A DNA stretch of 64,000 nucleotides from Arthrobacter gallicola (GTDB lineage Bacteria > Actinomycetota > Actinomycetes > Actinomycetales > Micrococcaceae): NCBI RefSeq assembly GCF_014836775.1, contig NZ_JACSQD010000008.1:149034-213033 (forward strand), in the 5' to 3' direction. A program made the translations under genes and the position numbers. Below the pieces are notes generated by a model. It was not told the origin of the DNA, did no database searches, and saw nothing but the letters and a program-made list of their open reading frames with translations. This document shows positions 8,869 to 18,718 of the stretch, piece by piece; within the stretch, counting starts at the first letter, position 1, and every line of letters starts with the position of its first letter.

Positions 8869-10349
<1,481 letters not shown>

Positions 10350-10370
10350 GCCCCGGGTGGTTCACCCGCG

Positions 10371-10430
10371 GCCAGCTCCGGCCAGCTCCGGCTAGCTCCG
10401 GCTAGCTCCGGCTAGCTCCGGCTAGCTCCG
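10371..10430. repeat. Six tandem copies of a 10-bp unit (GCTAGCTCCG)
   Basis: Two copies of GCCAGCTCCG then four of GCTAGCTCCG, head to tail. The array fills the space between the convergent LigM-like gene and lutC and runs into the lutC stop codon and last codons. NheI-like GCTAGC repeats give many CTAG tetramers. A copy-number-variable microsatellite is likely. Confidence 0.85.
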
Positions 10431-11057
10431 GACGATAATCACGTCCAGCGTGCGCGGACCGTGCACACCCTCGACGCGCTCGAGTTCGATGTCGCTGGTG
10501 GCACTCGGACCGCTGATCCAGGTCAGCGGCCGGGTGCCGTCCAGCCGGCGGAGGGCCTCCGGCAGGATGGTGGTGATGTCCGCGGCACGGACCACGCAGA
10601 TGTGATGGTCGGGGACCAGGGAGATCGCCCGGCGGCCCTGGTTGGAACTGCCGTCCAGCATGATCGTGCCGGTTTCGGCGACCGAGACGGCACTGCCGGT
10701 GACGACGGCGGCTGTTGCGTCGAGTTCGGCAACGCTGAGCGGCGCACCGGTCGAGTCGGTCCGGCGGCGGCCGGGTGCAGCGGCGTCGGCGGCTTTCAGC
10801 CAGGCGTCGTCGATCCCTTCGGGCACCACGTAGCTGGCCGCGCCGTCGAGCAGTTCCGCGATGCGGGGCGCGATGCCGTCATCGTCCAGGACCGTGACGC
10901 CGGCCTTGTAGTCTTCCAGCCGGTCCACCAGCATGGCGATCCGCTCAGCTTCAGGGACCTCCGTGGTGCTGCGGTATTCCCGCGGAACCTCCGGGACCGC
11001 CGGTGAGTCGCGCAGCGCGTCCCGCAGCCTGCCGAGGATCTCTTCGCGTGCGCTCAT
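10422..11057 (-). CDS. lutC: LutC-type lactate utilization protein
   Basis: 211 aa. LUD-domain protein, third component of the LutABC L-lactate oxidation complex that replaces classical L-lactate dehydrogenase. Motifs: SAREEILGRLRDAL at the N-terminus, ATAAVVTGSAVSVAETGTIML (LUD core) and the C-terminal DIELERVEGVHGPRTLDVIIV. Start ATG overlaps the lutB stop (ATGA), so it is translationally coupled and last in the operon. Its stop codon lies within a 10-bp tandem repeat array. Confidence 0.93.
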   Translation of the reverse strand: MSAREEILGRLRDALRDSPAVPEVPREYRSTTEVPEAERIAMLVDRLEDYKAGVTVLDDDGIAPRIAELLDGAASYVVPEGIDDAWLKAADAAAPGRRRTDSTGAPLSVAELDATAAVVTGSAVSVAETGTIMLDGSSNQGRRAISLVPDHHICVVRAADITTILPEALRRLDGTRPLTWISGPSATSDIELERVEGVHGPRTLDVIIVRS

Positions 11058-12574
11058 GCCTTCGTCTCCCCCTGCTTTGCCGCGTCGCCCGGCTGTTCCG
11101 GTGCTGTGTGTTCCTTGGCCCACCAGTCCCGGAAGGACTGCGCGGGAGGGGCCGGGATGTCCCGGCTCTGGGTCCAGCCCGCGGCAATGCCGGGCAGCTT
11201 GGTAATTTTCTTCTTCCGTCCGGCGGCAAGCCGGCCGAGCGGAAGACCCTTCTCCAGCAGGCCCAGGTTCCGGCCGCGGGAGAACGCCCAGGAGGCGCCC
11301 TTCATGATCAAATCCATCTGGGTGGGCAGCTTTTTGGTGCCGCGCTTGGAATCCACGTCCTCGGCGCGCAGGTGCACCAGGATCTCCGGGATGTTGATCT
11401 TCACCGGGCAGGCGTCGTAGCAGGCACCGCACAGCGAGGAGGCGTACGGGAGCGAACTGTTTTCCTCCGACTTGATGCCGGTCATCATCGGCGAGAGGAT
11501 CGCGCCGATCGGTCCCGGGTAGGTGGAGCCGTAGGCATGGCCGCCGGTCCGCTCGTAGACCGGGCACACGTTCATGCAGGCGCTGCAGCGGATGCAGTGC
11601 AGGGCCGAGCGCCCCATCTCATCCGCCAGTGCGGCGCTGCGGCCGTTGTCCACCAGCACGAGGTGCACCTTCTGGGGTCCGTCGCCTTCGGTGACACCGG
11701 TCCACAGCGAGGTGTAGGGGTTCATCCGCTCGCCGGTGGAGGAACGCGGGAGCAGCTGCATAAAGACTTCAAGGTCCTGCCAGGTCGGCAGCAGCTTCTC
11801 CACACCCATCACGGTGATCAGTGTTTCCGGCAGGGTCAGGCACATACGGCCGTTGCCTTCGGATTCGACGACGGCGAGGGTGCCGGCGTCGGCGATCGCG
11901 AAGTTTGCGCCGGAGACGGCCACCTTCGCGGAAAGGAATTTGCGGCGCAGGTGTGCGCGGGCAGCCTCGGCCAGCTTGGCCGGGTCGTCGGTGAGCTCCG
12001 GGTCCACGCCCGGCATTTCGCGCAGGAAGATGTCCCGGACCTGGGTGCGGTTCTTGTGGATGGCCGGCACCAGGATGTGGCTGGGTTTGTCATGGTCCAG
12101 CTGCACGATCAGCTCGGCGAGGTCGGTCTCGAAAGCGGCGATGCCCTGCTCTTCGAGGTATTCGTTCAGACCGATCTCCTGGGTGGCCATGGACTTGACC
12201 TTGACCACCTCGTCCACGCCTTCAGCACGGATCAGGTCACGGACGATTTCATTGGCTTCGTCTGCGTCGCGGGCCCAGTGGATGATCCCGCCGCGGGCGG
12301 TGAAGTTGGCTTCGAACTGCTCCAGCAGTTCGGGCAGCCGGGCCATCACGGATTCCTTGATTGCGCTGCCGGCGTTGCGCAGCTCCTCCCAGTCCGGGAG
12401 TTCGCCCACTACCTTGAGCCGCTTGTCGCGGATGGTGTGGGTGGCGTGCCCCAGGTTGGCCCGGAGCTGGGCGTTGCCCAGCTCCCGGTGTGCCGCGGCT
12501 GGGAAGGATTCGACGGCGTTGAGGTTTCCGCGTCCGTAGACCGGAAGGGTGGGCATTCCCAGGTAGGTGCTCAT
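11054..12574 (-). CDS. lutB: LutB iron-sulfur protein of L-lactate oxidation
   Basis: 506 aa. N-terminal LUD domain followed by a ferredoxin-like part with two Cys clusters, CIRCSACMNVCPVY near residue 326 and CGACYDACPVKINIPE near residue 382, which bind [4Fe-4S] clusters. Other conserved segments: VVKVKSMATQEIGLNEYL, GANFAIADAGTLAVVESEGN and AYGSTYPGPIGAILSP. The basic RKKK tail is typical. Overlaps lutA and lutC by four bases on each side, so the three are one operon. Cytoplasmic, passing electrons from lactate to the membrane pool in concert with LutA and LutC. Confidence 0.95.
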   Translation of the reverse strand: MSTYLGMPTLPVYGRGNLNAVESFPAAAHRELGNAQLRANLGHATHTIRDKRLKVVGELPDWEELRNAGSAIKESVMARLPELLEQFEANFTARGGIIHWARDADEANEIVRDLIRAEGVDEVVKVKSMATQEIGLNEYLEEQGIAAFETDLAELIVQLDHDKPSHILVPAIHKNRTQVRDIFLREMPGVDPELTDDPAKLAEAARAHLRRKFLSAKVAVSGANFAIADAGTLAVVESEGNGRMCLTLPETLITVMGVEKLLPTWQDLEVFMQLLPRSSTGERMNPYTSLWTGVTEGDGPQKVHLVLVDNGRSAALADEMGRSALHCIRCSACMNVCPVYERTGGHAYGSTYPGPIGAILSPMMTGIKSEENSSLPYASSLCGACYDACPVKINIPEILVHLRAEDVDSKRGTKKLPTQMDLIMKGASWAFSRGRNLGLLEKGLPLGRLAAGRKKKITKLPGIAAGWTQSRDIPAPPAQSFRDWWAKEHTAPEQPGDAAKQGETKA

Positions 12575-13371
12575 CGTCCGGCCTTTCCGCTGACGAGGAT
12601 CTCTCCAGTGACAGAGACCGGGTTTTCCTTGGTGCTGGCCAGGATCTCAGCGAAGTGCAGGGTGGTGGCGCTGGCGCCTTCGCGGGAGAGCCCGCCGCCG
12701 ATGTGCATCAGGCAGGAGGCGTCTCCGCCGGAGCAGAGTGAGGCACCGGTGGAGGTGACGTTGGCGGTTTTGTCCGCCAGCATGGCGGAGGAAACATCCG
12801 CGTTCTTCATGGAGAAGGTTCCGCCAAAGCCGCAGCACTGGTCGGCTTCCGGCAGGTCAGCCATTTCGATCCCGCCCACGGAGGAAAGCAGGTTCAGCTG
12901 GCGGTCACCGAGGCGCAGCAGGCGCATGCCGTGACAGCTGGGATGGTAGGTGACCTTGTGCGGGAACCAGGAACCCAGCTGCTCGGCGGCGTTGGTGATG
13001 CCCAGGACATCGGTTAGAAGTTCGGACAGTTCGTAGGTCTTGGCGCCGACGGCTTCCGCCGCGGCCTCCAGCTGGGTGTCGCCGCAGGACCGGGCGATCA
13101 TCGGGTGCTGGTGCTTGACCGAGCCGACGCAGGAACCCGAGGGCGCGACGGCGACGTCGTAGCCCGCGGGGTCGAACGCCTCAACGTGGTTGCGGACCAC
13201 GGGGACGGCCTCGGGGAAGTACCCCGAGTTCACGTGCATCTGGCCGCAGCAGGTCTGGCCGGACGGGAACACGACCTCGTGTCCCAGCCGTTCCAGGATC
13301 GCTACCGTGGCACGGGCTGTCCGTGGATACATCGCATCCACGATGCAGGTGGCAAATAGTGCAATTCTCAT
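12571..13371 (-). CDS. lutA: LutA, CCG-domain (Fe-S) protein of L-lactate oxidation
   Basis: 266 aa with two heterodisulfide-reductase-type CCG domains: SGQTCCGQMHVNSGY, APSGSCVGSVKHQHP in the first, and YHPSCHGMRLLRLG with EADQCCGFGGTFSMK in the second. First gene of the leftward lutABC operon. A good promoter reads into it: TTGGTG (13446-13441), 18-bp spacer, TAGTAT (13422-13417), with the palindrome TGGTCTGACCA sitting at the expected transcription start, where a repressor would block initiation. Confidence 0.95.
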   Translation of the reverse strand: MRIALFATCIVDAMYPRTARATVAILERLGHEVVFPSGQTCCGQMHVNSGYFPEAVPVVRNHVEAFDPAGYDVAVAPSGSCVGSVKHQHPMIARSCGDTQLEAAAEAVGAKTYELSELLTDVLGITNAAEQLGSWFPHKVTYHPSCHGMRLLRLGDRQLNLLSSVGGIEMADLPEADQCCGFGGTFSMKNADVSSAMLADKTANVTSTGASLCSGGDASCLMHIGGGLSREGASATTLHFAEILASTKENPVSVTGEILVSGKAGR

Positions 13372-13406
13372 GGCTGCCTCTCAGCGGGATGTCCCCGGGG
13401 CCGGTG

Positions 13407-13417
13407 TGGTCTGACCA
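13407..13417. promoter_or_regulatory. LldR/FadR-type GntR operator, site 1 (lutA promoter)
   Basis: TGGTCTGACCA, a perfect 11-bp palindrome with a one-base centre, matching the T-GGT-N-ACC-A pattern of FadR-subfamily GntR regulators such as LldR. It overlaps the -10 and start point of the lutA promoter. The likely regulator gene is at 15542. Confidence 0.7.
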
Positions 13418-13504
13418 TACTAGGCACGTTATGAGCAACACACCAAGGGGGCCCGCGGCTGGTGGCCATGATCACACGCTTGTCAACGGTGCGCTAGACT
13501 TCCA

Positions 13505-13515
13505 TGGCCTGACCA
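13505..13515. promoter_or_regulatory. GntR operator, site 2 (lctP promoter)
   Basis: TGGCCTGACCA, one change from site 1. It follows a -10-like TAGACT (13495-13500), so it lies at the predicted start point of lctP transcription. Identical in sequence to the site at 18633. Confidence 0.6.
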
Positions 13516-13518
13516 TTG

Positions 13519-13529
13519 TGGTCTGACCA
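13519..13529. promoter_or_regulatory. GntR operator, site 3 (lctP leader)
   Basis: Perfect TGGTCTGACCA again, 14 bp downstream of site 2 and 40 bp before the lctP start codon. Closely spaced sites suggest cooperative binding. Confidence 0.68.
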
Positions 13530-13568
13530 ACTCCCCCCGCCAGTTCTTCTCTTTTCCGGAGGTCCCCC

Positions 13569-15293
13569 GTGGATCACTTCACCGCCAGCACCGATCCGGT
13601 GTCCGGCAGCGTTGCCGCGTCAGCCATAGTGGCTCTCGTTCCCCTGCTCACGTTCTTTATCCTCTTGGCGTTCGTGAAGGTGAAGGCCCACGTTGCCGGC
13701 GCACTTTCCCTGGTAGTTGCCATCGCCGTCGCCATCTTTGCGTTCAAGATGCCGGCCGGCCTGGCCCTGCTCTCCGCTTCCCAGGGTGCCGTTTTCGGCG
13801 CGTTCCCGGTTGTCTGGATTGTGATCATGGCCATCTGGCTGTACCAGATCACGGTGGTCAGCGGCCGGTTCGAGGACCTTCGCCGCGTCTTCGATGTCAT
13901 TGGCGGCGGGGACGTCCGCATCCAGGCGATCCTCGTGGCGTTCTGCTTCGGCGGTCTGCTCGAAGCCCTCGCCGGGTTCGGCGCCCCCGTGGCCATCACC
14001 GCCACCATGCTCGTTGCCCTGGGCTTGAAGCCCCTGAAGGCAGCAGCAGCCGTACTGGTGGCAAACACCGCGCCGGTCGCCTTCGGCGCCATGGCCATCC
14101 CGATCACCACGGCTGCCAACCTTACCGGCCTCGACGCCGATCACATCGGTGCGGTCGTGGGGCGACAGGCACCCGTGCTGGCCATCATTGTGCCGCTGAT
14201 CCTGGTCTTCATCCTCGACGGGTTCCGTGGCGTCAAGGACACCTGGCCTGCAGCTTTGGTTACCGGTGCCGCGTTCTCCATTGCCCAGGTGCTGTGCTCC
14301 ACGTTCTTCTCCTACGAGCTCACGGACATTGTTGCCGCGCTGGCCGGCCTGGGTGCAGCCGTCGTCTTCCTGCGCTTCTGGCAGCCCCGCGGCCTCGACG
14401 CCGCGCGCGAACGGATGGGCCTCACCGCCCTTGTTGCCGCCGGCGCTAGCCGCCCGGGCACCGGCAGCGGTTCGACCGCCACCGCGGTCCGCGACGAGGA
14501 CTCCCTGACCCCCTCACGCACCTGGCTGGCCCTGTTCCCGTACTTCCTGGTCATTGCGATCTTCGGCATCGCCAAGCTTTGGAAGCTCGGGGTGGACATC
14601 CCCGCCTTCCTGGCGTCGACCGACATCCAGGTTCCGTGGCCGATTCTGCACGAGGCCCTGGTGGACGGGGCCGGAAACCCGGTGTCCTCCACCATCTACA
14701 CGTTCAACTGGCTCTCCACCCCGGGCACGCTGCTGCTGATCACGGGCCTGATCGTTTCCGTTGTCTACTCCCGGTTCGACGACGGCGGCCGTTACCGGAT
14801 GAGCGTCGGCAACGGTGTGGCGGAGATCGGCCGCACGGTCTGGAACATGCGCTGGGCCGCCCTGACCATCCTCTCGGTCCTGTCCCTGGCCTACGTTATG
14901 AACTTCTCCGGCCAGACCGTATCCATCGGCACCTGGCTGGCGGGAGCCGGCGGCTTCTTCGCCTTCCTGTCCCCCGTCCTCGGCTGGATCGGCACCGCCG
15001 TGACCGGCTCTGACACCTCCGCCAACGCCCTGTTCGCCCGCCTGCAGCAAACCGCGGGGCTTGAAGCCGGCATCGACCCGAACCTCCTGGTGGCCGCCAA
15101 CACCACCGGCGGCGTCGTTGGCAAGCTCATCAGCCCGCAGAACCTGGCCATTGCGGTGACCGCCGTGAAGCTGGACGGGCAGGAATCCGTACTGCTGCGC
15201 AAGGTGGTTGGCTGGAGCGCTGGCCTGCTGCTGGTCCTCTGCACACTGGTCTACCTGCAGTCGACTCCGATCCTGGGCTGGATGCTTCCGTAG
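13569..15293 (+). CDS. lctP: L-lactate permease, LctP family (lut-linked copy)
   Basis: 574 aa, normal length for the family. GTG start with GGAGG six bases upstream. Shares the landmark segments FCFGGLLEALAGFGAPVAIT, SDTSANALFARLQ and ISPQNLAIAV with the permease at 3111, but lacks its Gly-rich insert; the equivalent loop here is only ~35 residues of Ala/Gly/Ser. Divergent from lutABC with GntR operators between them, so uptake and oxidation of L-lactate are probably co-regulated. A strong intrinsic terminator follows. Confidence 0.95.
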   Translation: MDHFTASTDPVSGSVAASAIVALVPLLTFFILLAFVKVKAHVAGALSLVVAIAVAIFAFKMPAGLALLSASQGAVFGAFPVVWIVIMAIWLYQITVVSGRFEDLRRVFDVIGGGDVRIQAILVAFCFGGLLEALAGFGAPVAITATMLVALGLKPLKAAAAVLVANTAPVAFGAMAIPITTAANLTGLDADHIGAVVGRQAPVLAIIVPLILVFILDGFRGVKDTWPAALVTGAAFSIAQVLCSTFFSYELTDIVAALAGLGAAVVFLRFWQPRGLDAARERMGLTALVAAGASRPGTGSGSTATAVRDEDSLTPSRTWLALFPYFLVIAIFGIAKLWKLGVDIPAFLASTDIQVPWPILHEALVDGAGNPVSSTIYTFNWLSTPGTLLLITGLIVSVVYSRFDDGGRYRMSVGNGVAEIGRTVWNMRWAALTILSVLSLAYVMNFSGQTVSIGTWLAGAGGFFAFLSPVLGWIGTAVTGSDTSANALFARLQQTAGLEAGIDPNLLVAANTTGGVVGKLISPQNLAIAVTAVKLDGQESVLLRKVVGWSAGLLLVLCTLVYLQSTPILGWMLP

Positions 15294-15331
15294 TAACCGG
15301 CCCCGCTTCCCCCGGCGCTGCGGCGCTGGCC

Positions 15332-15388
15332 GGAGTGGCGGAGCGTGTATTCCTTGGGGGGAATACACGCTCTGCCACTCCTTTTTTT
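15332..15388 (+). terminator. Intrinsic terminator after lctP
   Basis: A 22-bp stem (15332-15353 with 15360-15381, one G-T pair), six-base loop and a run of seven T (15382-15388). Unusually long and clean; it isolates lctP from the gntR gene. Confidence 0.93.
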
Positions 15389-15541
15389 GCATGGCCCCTG
15401 TGGTGGAGCGGGGGCTGTGTTGAGCCGTGGTTTGAACCATGATTGAACCGTGGAACGGGTCTGGTTCCGGTTGTGACGGTGTTCAGAACCCTTTGTTGCG
15501 GACGCCGGGGAATCCCGGGCCTGCCGTGTAAGGATGTTGCA

Positions 15542-16312
15542 GTGACTCATACGGATTCCGCTCCCCTTCCGCCGCGCCGCAGCTATGACCTGCTGCTGGA
15601 GAACATCGAAGCGGGCCTGCGGAACGGCGAGATCAAGCTGGGCGACCAGCTCCCCGGCGAACGCACCCTGGCGGAAACCTACGGCATCTCCCGCGCCTCC
15701 GTCCGGGAAGGCATCCGGATCCTGGATGCCTTGGGAGTTCTGCGTTCGTCCTCCGGTTCCGGCCCGAAGTCCGGCGCCATTATCGTCTCCGAGCCATCCG
15801 CCGGGCTGTCCTCGGCGCTGCGCCTGCACATGGCCAGCAACCGGCTCCCGGTGGCGGACATCGTGCAGACCCGTGTGCTGCTGGAAACCTGGGCGGCCGA
15901 AGCGGCGGCGAACGCGCCGCGCACCGAAGAAACCGCTGCGGCCTTGGAGCGGGCCCGCGGCCTGTTGGAAGCCATGGACCGCCCTGACCTGGAGCGGGAT
16001 GCTTTTCACACCCTTGATGCCCAGTTCCATGTGGAGCTCAGCTCGCTGGCCGGCAATGCCGTGATCGAGACCATGATGGCCTCGCTCAGCGGTGCCATCC
16101 GCGGCTACGTCAAGGAGGCCATGGACAACTTCGAAGACTGGCCTGGCATCCTGGCTGTGCTGCGGGAGCAGCATCACGGGATTTACGACGCCGTCGCCGC
16201 TGCGGATGGTTCCCTGGCCGCCCGGCTGCTCCGCGGCCACATCGAATGGTTTTATGCCCAGATCCCGGCGCACCGGCCTGCGCAGTCCCCGGCCGCGCCC
16301 TCCCAGCCCTAA
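15542..16312 (+). CDS. FadR-subfamily GntR regulator, probable lactate repressor (LldR-like)
   Basis: 256 aa from the GTG at 15542, selected because AGGA lies seven bases upstream and the upstream extension shows no homology. N-terminal winged helix: YDLLLENIEAGLRNGEIKLG, LPGERTLAETYGISRASVRE, GIRILDALGVL. C-terminal FCD ligand domain with metal-binding His pattern in DAQFHVELSSLAGN and LREQHHGIYDAVAA, ending HIEWFYAQ. Sits next to the lut/lctP block; the 11-bp palindromes there fit this family. Predicted to be released by lactate. Name LldR/LutR is inference. Confidence 0.9.
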   Translation: MTHTDSAPLPPRRSYDLLLENIEAGLRNGEIKLGDQLPGERTLAETYGISRASVREGIRILDALGVLRSSSGSGPKSGAIIVSEPSAGLSSALRLHMASNRLPVADIVQTRVLLETWAAEAAANAPRTEETAAALERARGLLEAMDRPDLERDAFHTLDAQFHVELSSLAGNAVIETMMASLSGAIRGYVKEAMDNFEDWPGILAVLREQHHGIYDAVAAADGSLAARLLRGHIEWFYAQIPAHRPAQSPAAPSQP

Positions 16313-16380
16313 GGCCTGCCGGTGCTGCCAGCACTCCCAGCGCTCCCAGTGCTGCCCACCGGAGGGGTGACGCTGCGCTC

Positions 16381-16419
16381 CCCCGGCAACCACGGGGGAA
16401 AACCCCATGGTCACCGGGG
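16381..16419 (+). other. Long imperfect hairpin before the histidine kinase gene
   Basis: CCCCGG at 16381 pairs with CCGGGG at 16414, and ACCACGGGG with CCCCATGGT, around a GAAAA loop, with two mismatched positions. It ends nine bases before the kinase Shine-Dalgarno. No T-run follows. Could end the gntR transcript or act in the kinase 5' leader. Confidence 0.45.
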
Positions 16420-16443
16420 CTGTGCACGGAGAAAGATGTAATC

Positions 16444-17889
16444 ATGACACCCACCCGCGCCTCCGATCCCGACACCACACCCGGCCTGGTCGAGGCAGAC
16501 TCCACCCCGGCACAGCACAGCCGGCACCCCCGGCACGTTCCGCATTCTGAACGCAGCCCCCATTCTGAACGCACCCCGCACCTGCAAAGCACCCGTGTTT
16601 CCCGCCCCGGCACAGGGCGCCCGGCGTTCTTCCGCAGCAGCACCTGGCGGGCCTTCGGCTACCACTGGGTGACGCTGCTGCTGGCTCCGTTTGGCCTGGC
16701 CTATGCCGTGACCACCGTGTCCCTCGGCGCTTCGCTGCTGGTGACCTTCGTGGGACTGATCGTTATGGCGGCCCTGGTCGCCGGGGCACGGTCCTGGGGT
16801 ACCCTCCACCGTTCCCTGGCCGCCGGACTGCTGGACCGGGAGATTCCGGCGCCGGTCCGCTTTGCTCCCCGGCCGGGGTTCTTCGGCTTCCTCCGCTCCG
16901 GACTGGCCGACGGCGCCGGCTGGCGCGCCCTGAGCCACATGGCCGTCAGCTTTGTGACGTCAGTACTGTCAGCGTGCCTGAGCATCACCTTCCTGGCGGC
17001 CGGCCTGGGCTGCATGACGCACTGGTACTGGTACCAGTGGCTTCCGCCCCAGGAAGCCGGTGACGGCACCTGGCACCGCGGCAGCATGATTGCCCCGGAT
17101 GTCTACGTCGAGGGGTTCTGGTGGCAGGCCGCCTACGTTGGAGTCGGCCTCCTCCTGACGTTCCTTATCTGGCCGTCCCTCAACAACGGCCTGGCACGGC
17201 TGCAGGCCAGCCTCGCTGCGGGGCTGCTGGGACCCACCGCCGCCCAGGACCGGGTCCGCGAGCTGGAGGCGAGCCGAAGCAGCTCCGTCGCCGGTGCCGA
17301 TGCCCGGCTGGCGCAGATCGAGCGTGACCTGCACGACGGAACCCAAGCCCAGCTCGTGGCCATCGCCATGAAACTCGGGGATGCCAAGGACCGGATCGCA
17401 GGCACCGAGGCACCCGCTGAACTGCAGCATCTTCTGGACACCGCGCACGGCACGGCGAAGGATGCCCTGGAAGACCTGCGCGGCATAGCCCGCGGCATCC
17501 GTCCGGCGGTCCTGAACGACGGACTGGACACCGCCCTGGAATCGCTCGCCGCTACCGCACCCCTGCCGGTGTACCTGTCCTACCGGCTGCCGGTCCGCCC
17601 CTCCCCCGCAGTGGAAGCCATCGCCTACTACTGCGCTGCGGAGCTGGTGACCAACGCGGTCAAGCACTCCGGCGGTTCGCGGATCAGTGTCCTGGTTCTT
17701 CAGGAGGACTCCGGCCTGACGCTGAGCGTCAAGGACGAGGGCGCAGGCGGCGCAGGCTCCGGCACAGAGAGCGCCGGGACCGGGCTGGCCGGGCTTGCCG
17801 AACGGGTCCGGACCGTGGACGGAACGCTCCGGATCTCCTCCCCGGACGGAGGCCCGACGGTTGTCACCGTCCGCCTCCCGCTGTCCTGA
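16444..17889 (+). CDS. NarL/DesK-type sensor histidine kinase
   Basis: 481 aa from the ATG at 16444 (GGAGAAAG upstream). N-terminal ~60 residues are disordered; then a membrane sensor part with about four hydrophobic helices (HWVTLLLAPFGLAYAVTTVS, LLVTFVGLIVMAALVA, AVSFVTSVLSACLSITFLAA, AAYVGVGLLLTFLIW), resembling the putative sensor domain common in actinobacterial kinases. HisKA_3 dimerisation helix contains ERDLHDGTQAQ with phospho-acceptor His297. HATPase motifs: AELVTNAVKHSGG (N box), VKDEGAGG, GTGLAGLAERV. Pairs with the response regulator 92 bp downstream. Signal unknown. Confidence 0.93.
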   Translation: MTPTRASDPDTTPGLVEADSTPAQHSRHPRHVPHSERSPHSERTPHLQSTRVSRPGTGRPAFFRSSTWRAFGYHWVTLLLAPFGLAYAVTTVSLGASLLVTFVGLIVMAALVAGARSWGTLHRSLAAGLLDREIPAPVRFAPRPGFFGFLRSGLADGAGWRALSHMAVSFVTSVLSACLSITFLAAGLGCMTHWYWYQWLPPQEAGDGTWHRGSMIAPDVYVEGFWWQAAYVGVGLLLTFLIWPSLNNGLARLQASLAAGLLGPTAAQDRVRELEASRSSSVAGADARLAQIERDLHDGTQAQLVAIAMKLGDAKDRIAGTEAPAELQHLLDTAHGTAKDALEDLRGIARGIRPAVLNDGLDTALESLAATAPLPVYLSYRLPVRPSPAVEAIAYYCAAELVTNAVKHSGGSRISVLVLQEDSGLTLSVKDEGAGGAGSGTESAGTGLAGLAERVRTVDGTLRISSPDGGPTVVTVRLPLS

Positions 17890-17981
17890 CCAGTTCCCCC
17901 AGCACGCCCGCTTCCTCAGCTGACGGGTTCCCCCACCACTCGGGTTTCCCCCGAAACGCGCCGGTAGGGCAAGCTGCTGGC

Positions 17982-18671
17982 ATGAGGATTGTCATCGCAG
18001 AAGACTCCGCCCTGCTCCGGGCCGGGCTGGTGGAACTGCTGAACGGCCGGGGACACCAGGTGCTCGCGGCCGTTGGCGACGCGGAGGAACTGTTCGCCGC
18101 GCTGGAAACCTCGCTTCCCGACGTCGTGATCCTGGATAACCGCATGCCGCCCAGCCACACCCATGAAGGGATCCGCGCCGCCCTGCAGCTGCGGGAAACC
18201 CGCCCGGAGATCGGCGTAATGCTGCTCTCGCAGTATGTGGAGACGCGTTACGCCGCGCAGCTTTTCGCCGGGCAGCCCAGTGGAACCGGCTACCTGCTCA
18301 AAGACCGGGTGGCCGACGTCGCCGATTTCCTTCACGCCCTGGAACGCATCCGCGCTGGCGGGACGGTGCTCGACCCCGAGGTTGTCCGGCAGCTGATGGG
18401 CGCCGGACGCCACACGGGCCTGGAATCCTTGACCCCGCGGGAGCGGGAGGTTCTGGAGCTTATGGCCCAGGGACGGACAAACGCCGGTATTTGTGCTGAA
18501 CTGTTCCTCTCCGCCGGAGCAGTGGAGAAAAACATCACCTCAATATTCGGCAAGCTGAACCTCCATCCAGCGGCCGGGGACCACCGGCGGGTCCTCGCCG
18601 TACTGCAGTATCTGCAGGCCGCCCGCCCTGTGTGGCCTGACCATTTCGCGGAGGGCGGGTCCCGGGCCTAG
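17982..18671 (+). CDS. NarL/LuxR-type response regulator
   Basis: 229 aa. Receiver domain with Asp8, phospho-acceptor Asp52 (VVILDNRMPP), Ser83 and Lys107 (GYLLKDR). C-terminal LuxR helix-turn-helix: LTPREREVLELMAQGRTNAG, then AGAVEKNITSIFGKLNL. Partner of the kinase just upstream. Targets unknown; the dehydrogenase gene begins shortly after its stop, and an LldR-type palindrome is embedded in its 3' end (18633-18643), which fixes codons for PVWPDHF there. Confidence 0.95.
   Translation: MRIVIAEDSALLRAGLVELLNGRGHQVLAAVGDAEELFAALETSLPDVVILDNRMPPSHTHEGIRAALQLRETRPEIGVMLLSQYVETRYAAQLFAGQPSGTGYLLKDRVADVADFLHALERIRAGGTVLDPEVVRQLMGAGRHTGLESLTPREREVLELMAQGRTNAGICAELFLSAGAVEKNITSIFGKLNLHPAAGDHRRVLAVLQYLQAARPVWPDHFAEGGSRA
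18633..18643. promoter_or_regulatory. GntR (LldR-type) operator upstream of the D-lactate dehydrogenase gene
   Basis: TGGCCTGACCA, identical to site 2 in the lctP promoter 5.1 kb away, placed 76 bp before the dehydrogenase ATG and within the response regulator's coding end. A -10-like TAGATT follows at 18669. This links D-lactate oxidation to the same regulon. Confidence 0.58.
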
Positions 18672-18718
18672 ATTTGTACCGGGACCAAAGCCCCGTCGAT
18701 GTCTCGGATCAGGATCGT

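Noticed and set aside
11003..12934. 643-codon open frame antisense to lutB
   Set aside because: It mirrors lutB/lutA, which have clear Fe-S motifs and operon overlaps. The antisense product is His/Gly/Val-rich with no domain; a usual by-product of GC-biased third positions.
13480..13500. TTGTCA plus TAGACT as a complete lctP promoter
   Set aside because: The spacer is only 9 bp. TAGACT may still be a -10, but TTGTCA cannot be its -35.
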